Below are positions 37,023-50,325 of a DNA stretch of 64,000 nucleotides, in pieces. Position 1 is the stretch's first letter. Every line of letters begins with the position of its first letter. Source of the stretch: Quillaja saponaria (Eukaryota; Streptophyta; Magnoliopsida; Fabales; Quillajaceae); assembly GCA_029379385.1 (NCBI GenBank), contig CM055607.1, forward strand, positions 620,001-684,000. The letters run 5' to 3'. The position numbers and the translations under genes were made by a program. The notes under the pieces are model-generated. The model did no database searches. It had not been told where the DNA came from and was given only the letters and a program-made list of their open reading frames with translations.

Positions 37023-39436
37023 ATGCCAAACTCACATTGCATTTTCTATGTTTTAGTACTTCTCCTTCTCCAAAACCCAACTGCAACACTATCCCATACC
37101 AAAGGAGTTCGACCGAGGAATTCTACAGGGAAAACATTAGTAGCCAATATGACTCGAACCCAATTCTCAGAACAGCAATTCATGAAGTGGGTTAATTTTG
37201 TTGGTAGCCTGAAACACTCAGTTTTTCAGGCAGCCAAAAACAAGCTTTTCCCCTCTTACACTTTAACTGTAGCTAAAAATCCAGGAGCCGGAGACTTTAC
37301 CTCAATTCAGGACGCCATTGATTCTCTCCCATTCATCAATCTCGTGAGAGTGGTTATTAAAGTAAAGGCAGGGGTTTACACGTGAGTACCTTCCTAACAA
37401 TTTCGCCTGAATTCTGCTAACATTATTGTCCTTTTCCTTCTTGTGTTTTGTTCATGGCTCTGTCCATATTGGCGCTTGCCCTTTGTTCAGAGTAATGGAT
37501 TCTAGAGTTTGTCTATATTTAGTTGTATCTTATTTGTAAAACAGAGTGTGATAGGAAACTGATTACTAACTTTTTGTTTCTTACCGTGTCCTTAGCTTCT
37601 GATAACAAATATTTTGAAAATTGGGTCCCCTTTTAACTTTTTGCAAATTTTGCTTTACGTATATTCATTCTGATTGCAAATGTATATTGGGCTTTAATAA
37701 AAAATTGATTTTGATGTTCTTCCAGGGAGAAAGTTAACATACCTCCTTTGAAATCCTTCATAAGCATAGAAGGAGCAGGAGCTGATACAACAATTGTTCA
37801 ATGGGGAGACACTGCAAAAACACCTGGACCAAAAGGGCAACCCATGGGAACCTATGCTTCCGCAACTTTTGCTGTGAATGCACCTTATTTCATTGCCAAG
37901 AACATCACATTCAAAGTGATTCAATTCTCGACTCTCTACACTTTTTTCTCTGATTCTTAATTTACTTTGTCTAATTGTTCAAGAAAATGTGGTGTGGTTG
38001 CAATGCATGCAGAACACTACACCACTTCCTGCACCAGGAGCTGCTGGACTACAAGCAGTAGCATTTAGGATTTCAGCAGATACAGCAGCATTCTTGGGTT
38101 GTAGATTCTTAGGAGCACAGGACACACTGTATGATCATCTGGGTAGGCATTATTATAAGGATTGTTACATTGAAGGCTCTGTGGATTTCATATTTGGCAA
38201 TGGCCTCTCTCTGTTTGAGGTAAATTCTCCTCCATCCAAACTCTCAACTAATAAAAAAGATGTGTTAGTAAGACACACACCCTATATTAAGCGTCCACTG
38301 TAATGCAGCCTAATAGGTGTCTAACAATGTTGGTTTAATTACACTGTAATTCAGGGATGTCAGGTGCATGCTATAGCACAGTATACAGGGGCCCTAACAG
38401 CCCAAGGGAGGAGCAGTATATTGGAGGACACGGGCTTCTCATTTGTGCACTGTAAGGTCACAGGCTCAGGAGCATTATACCTTGGAAGGGCTTGGGGTCC
38501 TTTTTCCAGAGTCGTCTTTGCTTACACTTATATGGACAACATTATCATTCCCAAAGGCTGGTATAATTGGGGTGACCCTAATCGTGAAATGTATGTCTTC
38601 CCTTCCCTATCCCACATAATTCAAATTTCACATTTAACACACACATACATACTGCATACACATCCCGGTCTGCACTAGTTAGTGTAGTGGAAATTGGGCG
38701 GTGGTGCTGCCTTTTCTTTTGCTTAAAAACTGCATAGAATGGATGGGTTTGAACTTTGAAGAGTACCTGCCATATTGCCTTTACCCTCGAGCTCAGTAGG
38801 ACAGCCTTCTGCTATATACCAATAATCAAATCAACAGCTAAATGCCAAAATACCCACCCAAATCCTTACCTATTTTTTGTTCTTGTCCTTGTTCTCATCA
38901 CATTTAGAACTAATAAGTGGGTCATTTTTCACATACCAGAAGGGCATACATTTATGTGTGTGTATGCCTGCTTGCTCTCTTTGGTGCAAAATCTACGTGT
39001 TGTCAACCCAAAATGAAAAGTTATATTATCTAAGAAAATCGAAAACTTAGAAAGAGTGAGAGAATTCTAGTGCTATATATCCCACCAACATATATCTGTT
39101 GGCTTATATATAGGTTGGCATCACCACTCACCACTCACCAGCATGCGCATGGTGTCTAAACATAGCTACCTAATCCAGTAGCTTCGTTTATTATGTAGGC
39201 ATTTGCAAATTGACATGCGGATGTGGGTGGGTTCTGTGCTTTTTCTTGTGCTTACAGCTTACATATATTTATTTATTTGGGTGCGCAGGACTGTGTTTTA
39301 TGGACAGTACAAATGCACAGGACCCGGAGCAAGTTTTGCCGGAAGAGTGTCATGGTCAAGGGAACTCACTGATGACGAAGCTAAACCTTTTCTTTCACTT
39401 AGCTACATTGATGGGTCAGAATGGACCAAATTGTAA
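37023..39436 (+). CDS. Pectin methylesterase (pectinesterase), secreted, without PRO domain (PME53-like)
   Basis: Removes methyl esters from homogalacturonan in the cell wall, altering wall stiffness and Ca2+ cross-linking. Exons: 37023-37381, 37726-37915, 38013-38219, 38355-38590, 39289-39436; total 1140 nt, 379 residues. A signal peptide is visible (hydrophobic [12 protein letters not shown] after the start). Family motifs in order: [16 protein letters not shown], then [30 protein letters not shown] with the acid-base Asp, GSVDFIFGN with the nucleophile Asp, and [13 protein letters not shown] with the substrate-binding Arg-Trp. No N-terminal inhibitor (PRO) domain is present, so it is a type II PME. 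I recall PME53 and the LAMP1-like peptidase as neighbours in Arabidopsis, matching the order here. Confidence 0.93.
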
Positions 39437-40865
39437 TACAAAAACTTCATACCCATAAGGCCATCGTTAAACCTCATATAATCTCTAATACTTAGTATAA
39501 TAATTAAGTGACAATTTTTGTTGGTAACTCGGACGATTTATGGCAAAGTATTATTCATACTTAACTCGCCAAAGTTTTAGGCGATTTAAAATTAAATGTC
39601 CTATTTGCTATCGCCATATGCATTGCCCATTTATTTTAAAATGTCTACTAAAACGTCTATGATACACATTTAGAGATTTATCAAATAAAATAATACAAAT
39701 TGAGAATGAGAAGGAAGCGTAAGTCATGGATCGGGGATATCTGATATGCTTGGACTTTCCACATATGGGCTTCAAACTCATTAGGGTTTCTTATCTAGGC
39801 CTGATTGTCAGAAATGAAAAAAGCTTTACCCAATTGAAGACATATTTGGGTTTTTTTTTTGTGTGTGTGTATTTTATGTTTTTATGTGTCTAATTATATT
39901 TGAGCAAGTTTATTTGTAATTAATCTACTTATCCGGGGCTGGTCAAAAACATATTATTCATGTAAGAATTAAAATTTTATGAGAATTTTGTGATGCACTG
40001 TCTCCCAACAAGTTTTTATCATAAAATCAATGAAAATAATATATATATATATACCATTAAACAAACCCTTATTATATAACTTATTAAAAAATAATTTTTT
40101 AATCAAAATCACTATGAATTTTTTAAAAAGAATTTATACTGAAACTATTACTTGATTTATTAATTCTAAGAGTGTGAATTGAACTAACAAAAAAAGAAAA
40201 AGAAAAAGAAAAAAGAAACTTCTTTTATTTTGATAGAAGCAAAACAAAGAGAAACATGGAAGTATGACTTAATACCAACCAACAACCGAGGAGAAAATAA
40301 GAAAAGAAAACAAAAAACGTCAAATTTTGAATGCATGTGATGGACACGCATCGGCATCGGTCAACAAAAACGGCAGCACTCCATTCGAAATTCAAAATGC
40401 TATGCTAGAGACTAGAAGGACACCAAAACTGTGTCCCCACATTATCAAACAAACAACCGGACGGACCCATAATCAATCAATCAAAACCCAATCATTGTTT
40501 GCTTGTTTTTTTTTTTTTTTTTTTCTTTCTCCCAAAATCTAGTATTTCTGTTTCAATTTTTATGTTTCTTTGTAAAATAAGAAGCTGATTCAAATGGTTG
40601 GTATCCCGAATACAACATTCTTGCTACATTTTGATTAACTTCAATATTTTGAAAAAAAACAATCCCTAATCACCAAACCTTTAATCAAGTTGAAGTTTCA
40701 TATTACAATTAGAACCTACTCATCTTCCTCATTCTATTTTGTCTCACATACTCTGTCTCTGCAAATTTTACATTCTAGAGGCGCACAAATACAGAGCCTG
40801 TCATTTACAACGTGCCATTTGTCGAGTATTGCCATCTAGCTCTCACCTATTACTCTTCAGCAAGT
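39437..40865. other. Intergenic between convergent pectinesterase and IQD genes
   Basis: 3' flanks of two convergent genes, very AT-rich. It contains a GT/T-rich tract near 39850, an AT dinucleotide run near 40040 and a T17 tract near 40507. No gene was recognised. Confidence 0.5.
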
Positions 40866-42439
40866 TCACCAGTCACCCCCTCCTCTGCTGCAAATAGCTT
40901 CTCTCTGGCTCTCTACTAACTCTGAGGACCTACCAAGTTTACTTACTATAGCATTCTTGAAACTAATGGCTTCCTGAACCTGTGGCTGTGAGCAAGACCT
41001 CTGCATCCGAACCCCACTTAAACTACTCCTAGACTCCATCATTTCATTAAGTGAAAGCCTTTTCTTTGGAGCACTCGGCTCTGGCCGTTGCTTTGGAGCA
41101 CTCTGAGACCTCAATTTGGCCTTGAAAGACTCAGTATTTACCATGTAGTTTGGGAAATTTCCATAGAAAAAGCTCTCGGCGCATACACTCTTAGCTGGCG
41201 TTATAGGGGTATAATTGGACCCAATAGAATTTGTGAAACGTGGAGTGCTCTGTGCTGTGGAGAACCTACATTTCTCCCCTGTTAAGCCCCAATCTGAGCC
41301 ATTGAAATTCCGGCAATCGGGTCTTGATAATCGGTCAGGAGTATGACATGGGAGTGGTGAGCACAATGCTTGGAATGGTGGGTCATCTCCAAAATCCGAC
41401 GTTGAAGTGTTGGTTCTGCGAGACCTTGATGTAGGCCTGCCGGTATCAATCTCCAGAATTTTTGGGTTTTCATCATTGTAGTTGGGGGCGTTAATTGATG
41501 CGTCAAAAGAAGCTGAGAGCCTTCGACTATGAATTGGAGCTGTGTGCTCACTCCTAGAGTCATCAAATCTCTCCTGCAGAGATTTATTTAGCAATTCAAA
41601 TAGTATGGGACACAATAAGTTGGAGTTACAAATTATTATATGAATTTAAGTTTTTGAAATATGGGATCTGTACCATGGATTTTCGTGCTCCAGTTTCAAG
41701 TCTGGTAGCTTCATTGTTGTTTTTGTTCATAACCCTGCGAGCTTTATGGGACCGAACAGTGGCTTGAGCTCTAATAAGTGCCTGCATACTATAGAGAGTT
41801 GCAGTTGCCTGCTTGCGAACAAAATAACCTCTTACAAGTGCCTGTAGCTTGACCAATCCTTTTAACGCTCTCAGTGCCTTCCTTGCCTGTTATTAAGATT
41901 TCAAAAGCCAACACAAATCAAAGAAAGTGATAGGTAACGAACTATGCTTCAAGAATTAGAAAACCAAATCATTCAAAAAAGTTTGTTCTTTTTTTGGGGA
42001 GGTACACAATGAGTCGAGACATAATTACCAAATACCCTCTAAACACGGTTTGTATTTTGACAGCAGCGCACATCTCATGTCCACCACCAGACATGGTGCC
42101 TCTGCCATGACTAGTAAGCCTAACAACTGCTACGGCAGCCTGCGAAGCAGCAACTGCAGCATCAGCTGCTGCTGCTGTGGCAGCAGCTACTGCAATTGCT
42201 TGCTTGTTCTGCTCCTTTTCTGTTTGAGTGCAGATTGATTGTAGCCAAGCAGCCTCTGCAGGTGATAGATTGGGTGGAATTGTCTCCGGATTATAACATA
42301 ACCCTTTGGAATCTCTTCCTGAACAAGCACAAGTAGACCATTTCTTGTCTCTGCGGTCGCCAGAATTTGAATTTTCTTTGTGCTCTCTGTCTTTCTTTAT
42401 CCCAAACAAGCTCCTCAACCACCTTGTGGCTCTTCCCAT
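40866..42439 (-). CDS. IQ67-domain (IQD) calmodulin-binding protein, IQD25-like
   Basis: Plant-specific scaffold that binds calmodulin and often microtubules or membranes. Exons (minus): 42439-42029, 41886-41674, 41573-40866; total 1332 nt, 443 residues. The N-terminus [16 protein letters not shown] is the classic IQD start. An alanine-rich helix precedes the IQ67 domain ([13 protein letters not shown], then [20 protein letters not shown] and [12 protein letters not shown]), which is split by the family's conserved phase-0 intron inside the first IQ motif. The C-terminal part has family blocks [51 protein letters not shown] and [10 protein letters not shown]. Assignment to the IQD25 branch rests on recalled similarity and on hexokinase lying nearby, as I recall for Arabidopsis. 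Confidence 0.92.
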
Positions 42440-44612
42440 TTGCTCTACACAAAATTATAAAACAATGAAAGAGAACCCGGAAAATGTTACTAATAGAAAA
42501 GGGTCTTTAACAATAAATCCACAAAAACTCATATATTTTCAGAGAAAAAAAAGCCTTGCAGTCATGGTTCACAACTTAGGTCTCTTTACATTTTTTAAAA
42601 AGGGGTGAGACAGAGTTGTTAAAGAATAAAATCTTTAAAGCCCACCAAAAATGTCTGAGAAAAATGGAAAATTCTTTTACCGAGCTAAAAGATAGAAAGA
42701 AGGAGAAGAAAGACAAACGTGTAGTTTAAGAAATTTTTATATTCTATCGTACTAATGGGAAGAAGTTTGAAAGGAAAAGAAACAAAAAACTCTGTCAAAG
42801 CCTCGTGAAAATCTGCATTACATGACAAAAACATTCCGCTGTAACATGCAGGGCTTGTAGACACAAACTTCAAAATAAAATAATAATGTGAGGAGCTTAA
42901 TGAATGGGTGGGAACAGAGAAGTTCAATTTACGTATGAACCAACAAAATGTACTGTTCAATAATGTGATTTTTGGTAAAATAGTCAGAGAAGGAAGAGTA
43001 AACCACCTAGATAGAATCAGAATCTTGAAGTAGGGCAAGTTGAAAAGGAAAACAGAAGGAAAAAGAGTAAAGTTTGAATTTTCACTCCTCCAATGAGAAA
43101 GTGAGAAAAGTTTGTGCCTTGGAAGGAGAAAGAGAACAAACAGCCAAACAGTGAAACTGTGAGGTCCCTTTCTCTCCTGTTATATTTCTACTCTCACCCA
43201 ATACTTTCTGGAGCGACGTGTCCTTAAAAAAAAAAAAAAAACCTTAGCGGTCCGACACTCTCGTGAAGCCTTCCATACCAATTTTTTATATTCGTCTTGT
43301 AAGTTAGATCAAACTCTCTATATTCTCCGCATCTTGTGTTTTTTCTTACACTTTTACTCTTTAATTCCTTGTGAGTGAATCAAATTCCATTTTCAATGCT
43401 ATAGGCTAGAGCTTTTTCACTTTTGAGCTCTTAACGCACAAAACCAAACAAACATGGTGTGAATAGGTTTTTAGCTTGTAAAAAGAAACAGAATGATGCA
43501 AATGAAATCTGGGTTTAACATGAATATTAGTATTGTTTCTTCTTCTCTGACCCAATAGCAACCTTACCCTGAAATGATGCCTGCAAGTCTGCAACTCCCT
43601 TTTCCTTTTCCTCTTTTTTTGGGTTTTGAAAAGATCTTTCGGTTGGTTGCAGGCTTGCAGCATCTCACTGTGCTGGGGGTTTCAGAATGCCTTTTTCTAT
43701 TGCTCTGCCTAATTACCGTTCTTTCACTTATTTATGCTCTAATTTAACCCTCCTGAAAATTTCTGAACTGTCCTTTCTCTTTGTAAATTACTTCAACATA
43801 TATAGAAAACTAGCAATGGCCGGGTAGATATGTCTGCAACACATCTTAAATTATATTACACTCCTGCTCAAGAGTTTATTCTTTGTATAAACAGCTACGT
43901 ACAAGTTAATGAGTTAATCTTAGATTAAGTTGTAAAAATGAGCGACATAAAGATAATGTTCCTATTTTCAATCATTAAAAGCTCAAATTTCAATCAAGAG
44001 TATTGATAGAATTTATGAATTCAACAAAGAATATAGCAATTACTTTGAAATCTTTTAGTACAAGAAACAAAACGTGTTTCCAAGGTAGTACTTTGGTGAG
44101 TCGAAAAAGTTCCTGTACAATTCAAATGCAGAATCAAGAATGAGATCAGGAAATTGGAGGTATTTATGGAAATACCACTCGAGTTTTGGTTTGATGATTT
44201 GACCTGAGGCTTGCATCAGCTGTACCACGGTTCTGACCCAAAGAGAAAGGATCCTACTGAACTTTGAAGGAGGTTACCTGAAAGACAACATCAATAAAAT
44301 GGCAATGCCCAAGGCCTTAATAGCAGTGGAAATTAAAATGCAACTTAATGGTAGAATCACAGCAGCAGATGCAATGGCAATTGGCAAATGAAATGAACCA
44401 AAGAAAAATAAAAACAATAAAAGGGCAATGCCTAATTAATTTATTAACAAAATCATCTACGCCTTACCAGGGAATATTCCAATGCTATGCCGACTGCTTT
44501 ACTATTGCCAAGCATGTTCTTCATCTAGTTAAGTTCCAAAAGCATTTAGCATTTAGTTAGCATTCAGCACCAGCGAAATTAAGAAAACCAGGAATCATAA
44601 GTTTCTGATTGA
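42440..44612. other. Intergenic, IQD 5' flank to NLR relic 3' flank
   Basis: Should contain the IQD promoter and leader. Reading both strands shows no further gene. An A17 tract is near 43227, and no transposon ends were recognised. Confidence 0.5.
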
Positions 44613-47186
44613 TCAATTACCTGGTAATGTAGCTCCGACTGATAGGAAAGGAATGTGTTGGACTTTGTAGTAATCCTCCCCTCCTGTTTTGATTTTCTCA
44701 GTGAATTCCGTTGGCATGCAAACGATCTCCAGTTGTCGGAGGGCAGTGAGAGATGGAAGTGAATCTGGAAGTTTCTTTAATTTAGTGCAAGTGTAAATGC
44801 TCAAACGGCAAAGACGAGGCATGGCTCCTTCCTCCATTGTCCACTCTTCTAGGCAGTCCTCTTTAATTTAGGACAAGAGTTAGGACAAGAGAGTGAAGTC
44901 GGCGAAAGCTGTTTTCTGTGCAAACCAGTGCATTTCGATCAAATGCATAATGAAAGCGCAGAACCATCAAGTTTGGTAACTTCCCAAGTTGTGGCATTGG
45001 ATCTTGTTTTAGCTGAGAATTCTTTAATGTCAACTTGCTGAGATTATGAAGAATATGGAAGTCCTCAGGTATACTGGATGCCAGCCGCACCACAAGTTTC
45101 AGTTTTTCAAGACGAGGACAGCATGTTGGTACTTGGGCCACATCGACTCCCTCATCTGAGTATGGAAAATCCGGATTATAATTAGATTCCATGGATAAGT
45201 ATCGAAGATTGTTGAACTTGCATGTATCATCAGATGATGCTAGAATTAAAACCTCATTAAATTTTTCCTGATGATATTCTTTTATTTTCTATTTCCTAGG
45301 TCCAGTTAATGTTCTGACTAGATCCTCCATGTCCAAACACCGCAGAGGAACATTAACTAATGTCTGCAGGTTGCACAGGTGGCTCAATTTCAAGTTTCCT
45401 GAGAAATATAAAAATTGTGGAAAGTATAGATGGCGCAACTGCTTCATCTTTCCAAATACATACGTTGACGGATATCCCTTCACGTTACCCCTGCAACGAT
45501 CCAGTTTTAGAGTCAAAAAGCGAGTCAATTTGCCCAAGGATGATGGTAGCTTATCTATTCTACCCATTGCCAAATCCAAGAATCTCAAATGAACTAATTC
45601 ACCAATGGCATCAGGTAATTGATAAACAATCTCCAGTTATAAGACCCTAAGAAACTTGAAGTTCCTGCCCCTATATCCTACCAGTGACTCGCATTCTATC
45701 CTAACTCGACCATCAAGACAGAAACCCAAAAGACCCCTGATGTGTGCATATCGTTCGTATTCCAAAGGGATAACTCCACTGATGGATTCCATAAAATAAA
45801 GGCTAAGGCGACGAATTTTCCTTGTTGAATTTGATTGGATCAACGGAGGTGGAGAACTATCATCCTCTTCCTGGTAATTTCCGTCTTCAAGGTAAACAGA
45901 TTTGAAGAATTTTTCCTTCTCAGCCTCTTGGATGGACAAGTCACGCATAAGATCATGCATGCTAAAACATGTAATCCTTCCGGTGGAACCTCTTTTCTCT
46001 ACCTGAATCATGCACCTCAACACCAAATCCTCTAGGTTTCTGTTTGCAACATCCTCCACTTCTTCCTCCTTAATTTGATCAGCACTACTTCCCTTTTGTA
46101 TAATACCTTCCGCCACCCACATGTTAATTACTCTGGTCGTGGGTATCTTATAATCCTCCGGAAACTGGCCCAAATGCACGAAGCATTGTTTCAACTGATA
46201 CGGCAAATCAAGGTAACTCATTTTCAGTGCTTCTGCCACTTGAAGTACTTTTTTCCCGTCATTTCTACCCCTCAGATATGATTTGATACCGTCATATACT
46301 AAACTCCAGTCGTTGACTGAGGGATTTTTGGTACCCAGAGTTCCTCCAAGAGCCTTCACCGCCAAAGGCAAGCCTGCACATTTCACAACCATTTTTCTCC
46401 CCAACTCCTCTAGTCCTTCATCAAATATTAAACCTGCAATTCATTACAAAACCACAGATTGACAATCCTCCTATCAATATGGATAGGTGCAGGGTCTGCT
46501 TTAAATTGTGTTGGTGTCTAGAGGAGAGGGCTTTGGACATTATAAAGAGATCTAAGTCCTCAAATCTTACCTATACCAGATTACACATCAACATAATCTA
46601 TTGCACTAAACAAATTTCTTTCAAAAGCTTAAGCTGTTAGATCTATTCTAAAATTGAGTTCCATACCCTCAAGGATTTTCTGATTAATTTTGCTTGCTTC
46701 ACTAACTTAAATTTTAGGGAAGCTGCTGGTCTGAACTAAAACAACTATATTTACATCATTTCTATATATATGATTATCATTCTTCACATATGAATATTCC
46801 CTTAACTGTTTTCAGAGGAAAAGTTACCCTGTTCGAGTCTCCTATTCCATAATTTTCCTCTTGATTTTTATTTTTATTTTTTTTTAGAAAAAGAAATTTT
46901 ATTGAGAGAAAGAAAGAGAGGGGAGAACTTAGAGTACTCAGAACAACAATCTGAGCGTACAAGTAATTAATGTTCTAAATAATGCCGTAGTAAGTTAAAT
47001 TTAACTAAGTCTTACAGGTACATACCTGTGACAAGTAATTAATGTTCAAAATAATGCCGTAGTAAGTTAAATTTAACGAAGTCTTACAGGTACATTCCTG
47101 TGTTGAGACGTTCGTAAATTGCCACCTTGAGAAACAAATCCCAGCTTTCTGCTTCATTCAAACGCCTTGGCTGGTGGAGGATACAA
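44613..47186 (-). pseudogene. CC-NBS-LRR resistance-gene relic, 5'-truncated
   Basis: Minus-strand RPP8/RPP13-type NLR remnant. About 86 bases of exon 1 survive at 47101-47186 (translating to LHQPRRLNEAESW-like sequence, end of NB-ARC); everything 5' of that (coiled coil, P-loop, kinase-2) is missing. Exon 2 begins near 46435 with CAGLPLAVKALGG (GLPL motif), then YLDLPYQLKQCFVHL, EGIIQKGSS and an MHD-type motif SMHDLMRDL. A stop at about 45637 (after FKFLRVL) breaks the frame before the LRRs. Further LRR pieces (LVHLRFLDLAMGRIDKLP; CCPRLEKLKLV; LKKLPDSLPSLTALRQLE) lie in successive broken frames to 44613. It is head-to-head with the relic at 47390. Confidence 0.88.
46961..47104. repeat. Two tandem 72-bp units at the NLR-relic splice donor
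   Basis: AAGTAATTAATGTTC begins at 46961 and again at 47033; the units differ at only a few bases. On the minus strand each contains the exon 1/intron junction. The proximal copy reads ACAGGAATGTACC (donor GT lost) and the distal copy keeps ACAGGTATGTACC. Confidence 0.88.
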
Positions 47187-47285
47187 TTTTCCTTTTTTTA
47201 TTTCCAATTTTTTTTTTTTTTTTACTACAGCTCACCCTTCGTCATCATTTCAAAGTCCAAACAAAAAACTGAAGTGACAGATGCA

Positions 47286-47348
47286 GTCAGTCTGAGGGTC
47301 TGAAAGTGAGAGAGTCTGGGAGTCTGAGAGTCTGAGAGTCTGAGAGCT
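47286..47348. repeat. GTCTGAGA-type short tandem repeats upstream of the plus-strand NLR relic
   Basis: About seven imperfect copies of GTCTGAGA/GTCTGGGA lie just before the ATG at 47390, in its leader or core promoter. Confidence 0.75.
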
Positions 47349-47389
47349 CTAAAAATCGTTCTTGTTACAAGTTTGTCAAAGAGAAACCA

Positions 47390-50325
47390 ATGGCCTCAGC
47401 GGTTGTAACCTTTGTGGTGGAAAGCATTGGCAATTTGCTATTGGAAGAAGCAAAGTTCTTGCGTGGAGTCAAAGGCGAGGTAGAACGTCTTCAGAGTGAG
47501 CTTGTGAGGATGCAATGCTTCCTGAAAGATGCAGATGTTAGACAAGAAAACAATGAAACAATACGCAATTGGGTTGCAGAGATTAGAGATCTTGCTTATG
47601 ATGCAGAGGACATAGTCGAGAGTTATGTCATTAGAGTTGCATCTATGGAGGAAGCAGCAGGTCTCAAAAAAGCCTTCAAAAGAACCATTCGGATCCCGAA
47701 GGATGGGATATCAGTCCACAATGATATTGTTGGCTTAGAGGTTGCTAAGCTTACAAGCCAGATCTCGGAGCTGACAACAAGTTTACAAACATATGGAGTT
47801 AGAGAATACAAATATGGAAATTATAGCCCCAACCCCAACTCATCAAGTGAAAGACAACAAGTTAATAGACAGACTTATCGTCATATAGCTAAAGAATATA
47901 TTGTTGGGCTGGAGACAGACACTGATATATTGGTATCGCAGCTGTTGAGTATGAGTGATTCTACCGATAAGCACAATTGCTGCACTCGAGTTGTTTCTAT
48001 TTGGGGCATGGGCGGCTTGGGCAAAACCACTCTTGCTAAGCAGGTTTTTCATAATAATGACGAAGTCCGGACTCACTTCAGCTGCTTCGCTTGGACATAC
48101 ATATCACAACAATTACATGCAAGAGATGTATGGGAAGAGATATTAATTAGAATCACATTTCCAACAGAGAGGTGGAGGATTTCAGAGCTAATGGATGATG
48201 AGGTAGCAGAGGAGTTATCTCAAGTGTTGATGAAAAAGAGATGTTTGGTAGTACTTGACAACATATGAAGTGAGGACGCTTGGGACTGTCTGCGTGCTGG
48301 GTTTCCAACAGAGACAACGTCAGAAAGCATAATACTGCTAACAACTCGCAACAAGGGCGAGGCTTTGCATGCAGATCCCAATTGTTTCCTCCACCAGCCA
48401 AGGCGTTTGAATGAAGCAGAAAGCTGGGAGTTGTTTCTCAAGGTTGCAGTGTACGGGCGTGTAAACACTACAGGTATGTACCTAATTGAATACGTATGAG
48501 TATATTCTCAGGTGTAAAAGGAAGCTGGGTTAAATTTGTTGTAATTTAATTTGCAGGTTTACCAATATTTGATGAGGGTCTGGAGAAGTTGGGAAGAGGA
48601 ATGGTTGACAAATGTGCAGGCTTGCCGTTGGCGGTGAAAGCTCTTGGAGGAATTCTGGCTACAAAAAACGCCACAGCAAATGACTGGAGTTTAGTATATG
48701 ATGGTATCAAGTCATGTCTGAGGTCTAAAAATGGCGAAATTAAGGAAGTACTTGAAGTGGCAGAAGCACTGAGCTTGAGTTACCTTGATTTGCCTTATCA
48801 ATTGAAACAATGCTTCATGTACTTGAGCCAATTTCCGGAGGATTATAAGATACCCACAACAAGAGTAATTAACATGTGGGTGGCGGAAGGTATTATTATA
48901 CAGAAGGGAAGTAGTACTAATCAAATTAGGGAAGAAGAACTGGAGGATGTGGCATACAAGAACCTTGAGGAATTGGTCTTAAGGCGCATGGTTCGGGTAG
49001 AGGAAGCAGGTTCAACAGGAAGGATTAGTAGCTTTAGCATACATGATCTTATGCGTGACTTGTGCATCCAAGAGGCTGAGAAGGAAAATTTCTTCAATTC
49101 CGTATTCTTTGAAAACGGCGGAAACTATTACAGTGATGAAGAGGATGATCGCAATTCTCCACCAACGTTGATCCAATCAACTAATAATTTAGCAGGAAAA
49201 GCTCGTCGCCTTAGCCTCTATTTTATTGAATCAATCAATGGAGATTTCCCCTTTGGAGTACCAACGGTATGCACGCATCAGGGGTCTGTCAGCTTTCTGT
49301 TTAACCGCTCAAATTAAAATAGAGTGCGAGTCAATATTTGGACACACGGGCAGGAACTTCAAGTTTCTTAGAGTCTTGTTTCTTGAAATGGTTAAATATA
49401 TACCCGGTGCGATTGGAGAATTAGTTCACTTGAGATTCTTGGATTTGGGATCGGGTACAATAGATTTGCTGCCTTCATCCATTAGAAATTTGACTCGGTT
49501 GTTGACCCTGAAATTGGATCGTTGCCGGGTATATTGAAAATGGTTGCTTAGCGGGTAATGTATTTGAAAAGATGAAACAGTTGCGACATCTATACCTTCC
49601 AAAGTTACTTTATAAATTTCACTCACAGCAACTTAAAACTGAGCCATCTTACCAAGTTGCAGACGTTAGTGAACTTTCCTCTCAAATATTTGGACACACA
49701 GGATCTTGTGATCAGAACAATGCCTGGACTTAGGAAATGGAAAGTAGGACAATTGATAAGGGAAAATGTGATGAGATATTCATTCTTGCATTATCATCTG
49801 GTGACACATTCCACAAGTTCAACAACCTCCAATCCTTATCTTTGAATTTTAGATTCTCAGGTGATGTCAAAGTTGATGTGACCCAAGTAGCAACATGCTG
49901 TCCTGGTCTTGAAAAACTGAAACTTGTTGGTCCTCTGGCATCCAACATACCTGAGGACTTTCATATTCTTCAGAATCTCAGCACGTTGAAGTTAGAAGGT
50001 TCTGTGCTTGCATTACGGGTTGCGTGGAACTGCAGTTGTTTGCCCACAAAACAGCTTTCCCCGACTTGATTCTCTTGTCCTAAGTGCAGAGTACTACCTA
50101 GAGGAGTGGACAGTGGAGGAAGAAGCCTTGCCTCGTCTCCGGCATTTGAAAATTTCCACTTGCACTAAATTAAAGAAACTTCCAGATTCACTACCATCCC
50201 TCACTGCCCTCCAACAACTGGAGATCATTCGCATGCCAACGGAGTTCACTGATAAAATCAAAATAGGAGGGGAGGATTACTACAAGGTCCAACACATTCC
50301 TTTCCTATCAGTCAGAGATACATAA
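47390..50325 (+). pseudogene. CC-NBS-LRR resistance gene (RPP8/RPP13-type), inactivated
   Basis: Would encode a cytosolic immune receptor. The 5' end is complete: a coiled-coil domain with an EDVID-like YDAEDIVESYV, P-loop GMGGLGKTTLAK, RNBS-A FSCFAWTYISQQ and kinase-2 CLVVLDNI. At 48266-48268 a TGA replaces the Trp expected after kinase-2. Exon 1 then stays open to a donor at 48473, and exon 2 resumes at 48557 with GLPIFDEGLEKLG, CAGLPLAVKALGG and IHDLMRDL. A +1 shift in a C run near 49247-49251 ends that frame, and another break and stop fall near 49530-49537. LRR remnants continue in broken frames to 50325 (LKKLPDSLPSLTALQQLE). Several independent lesions make sequencing error an unlikely explanation. 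Confidence 0.9.
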
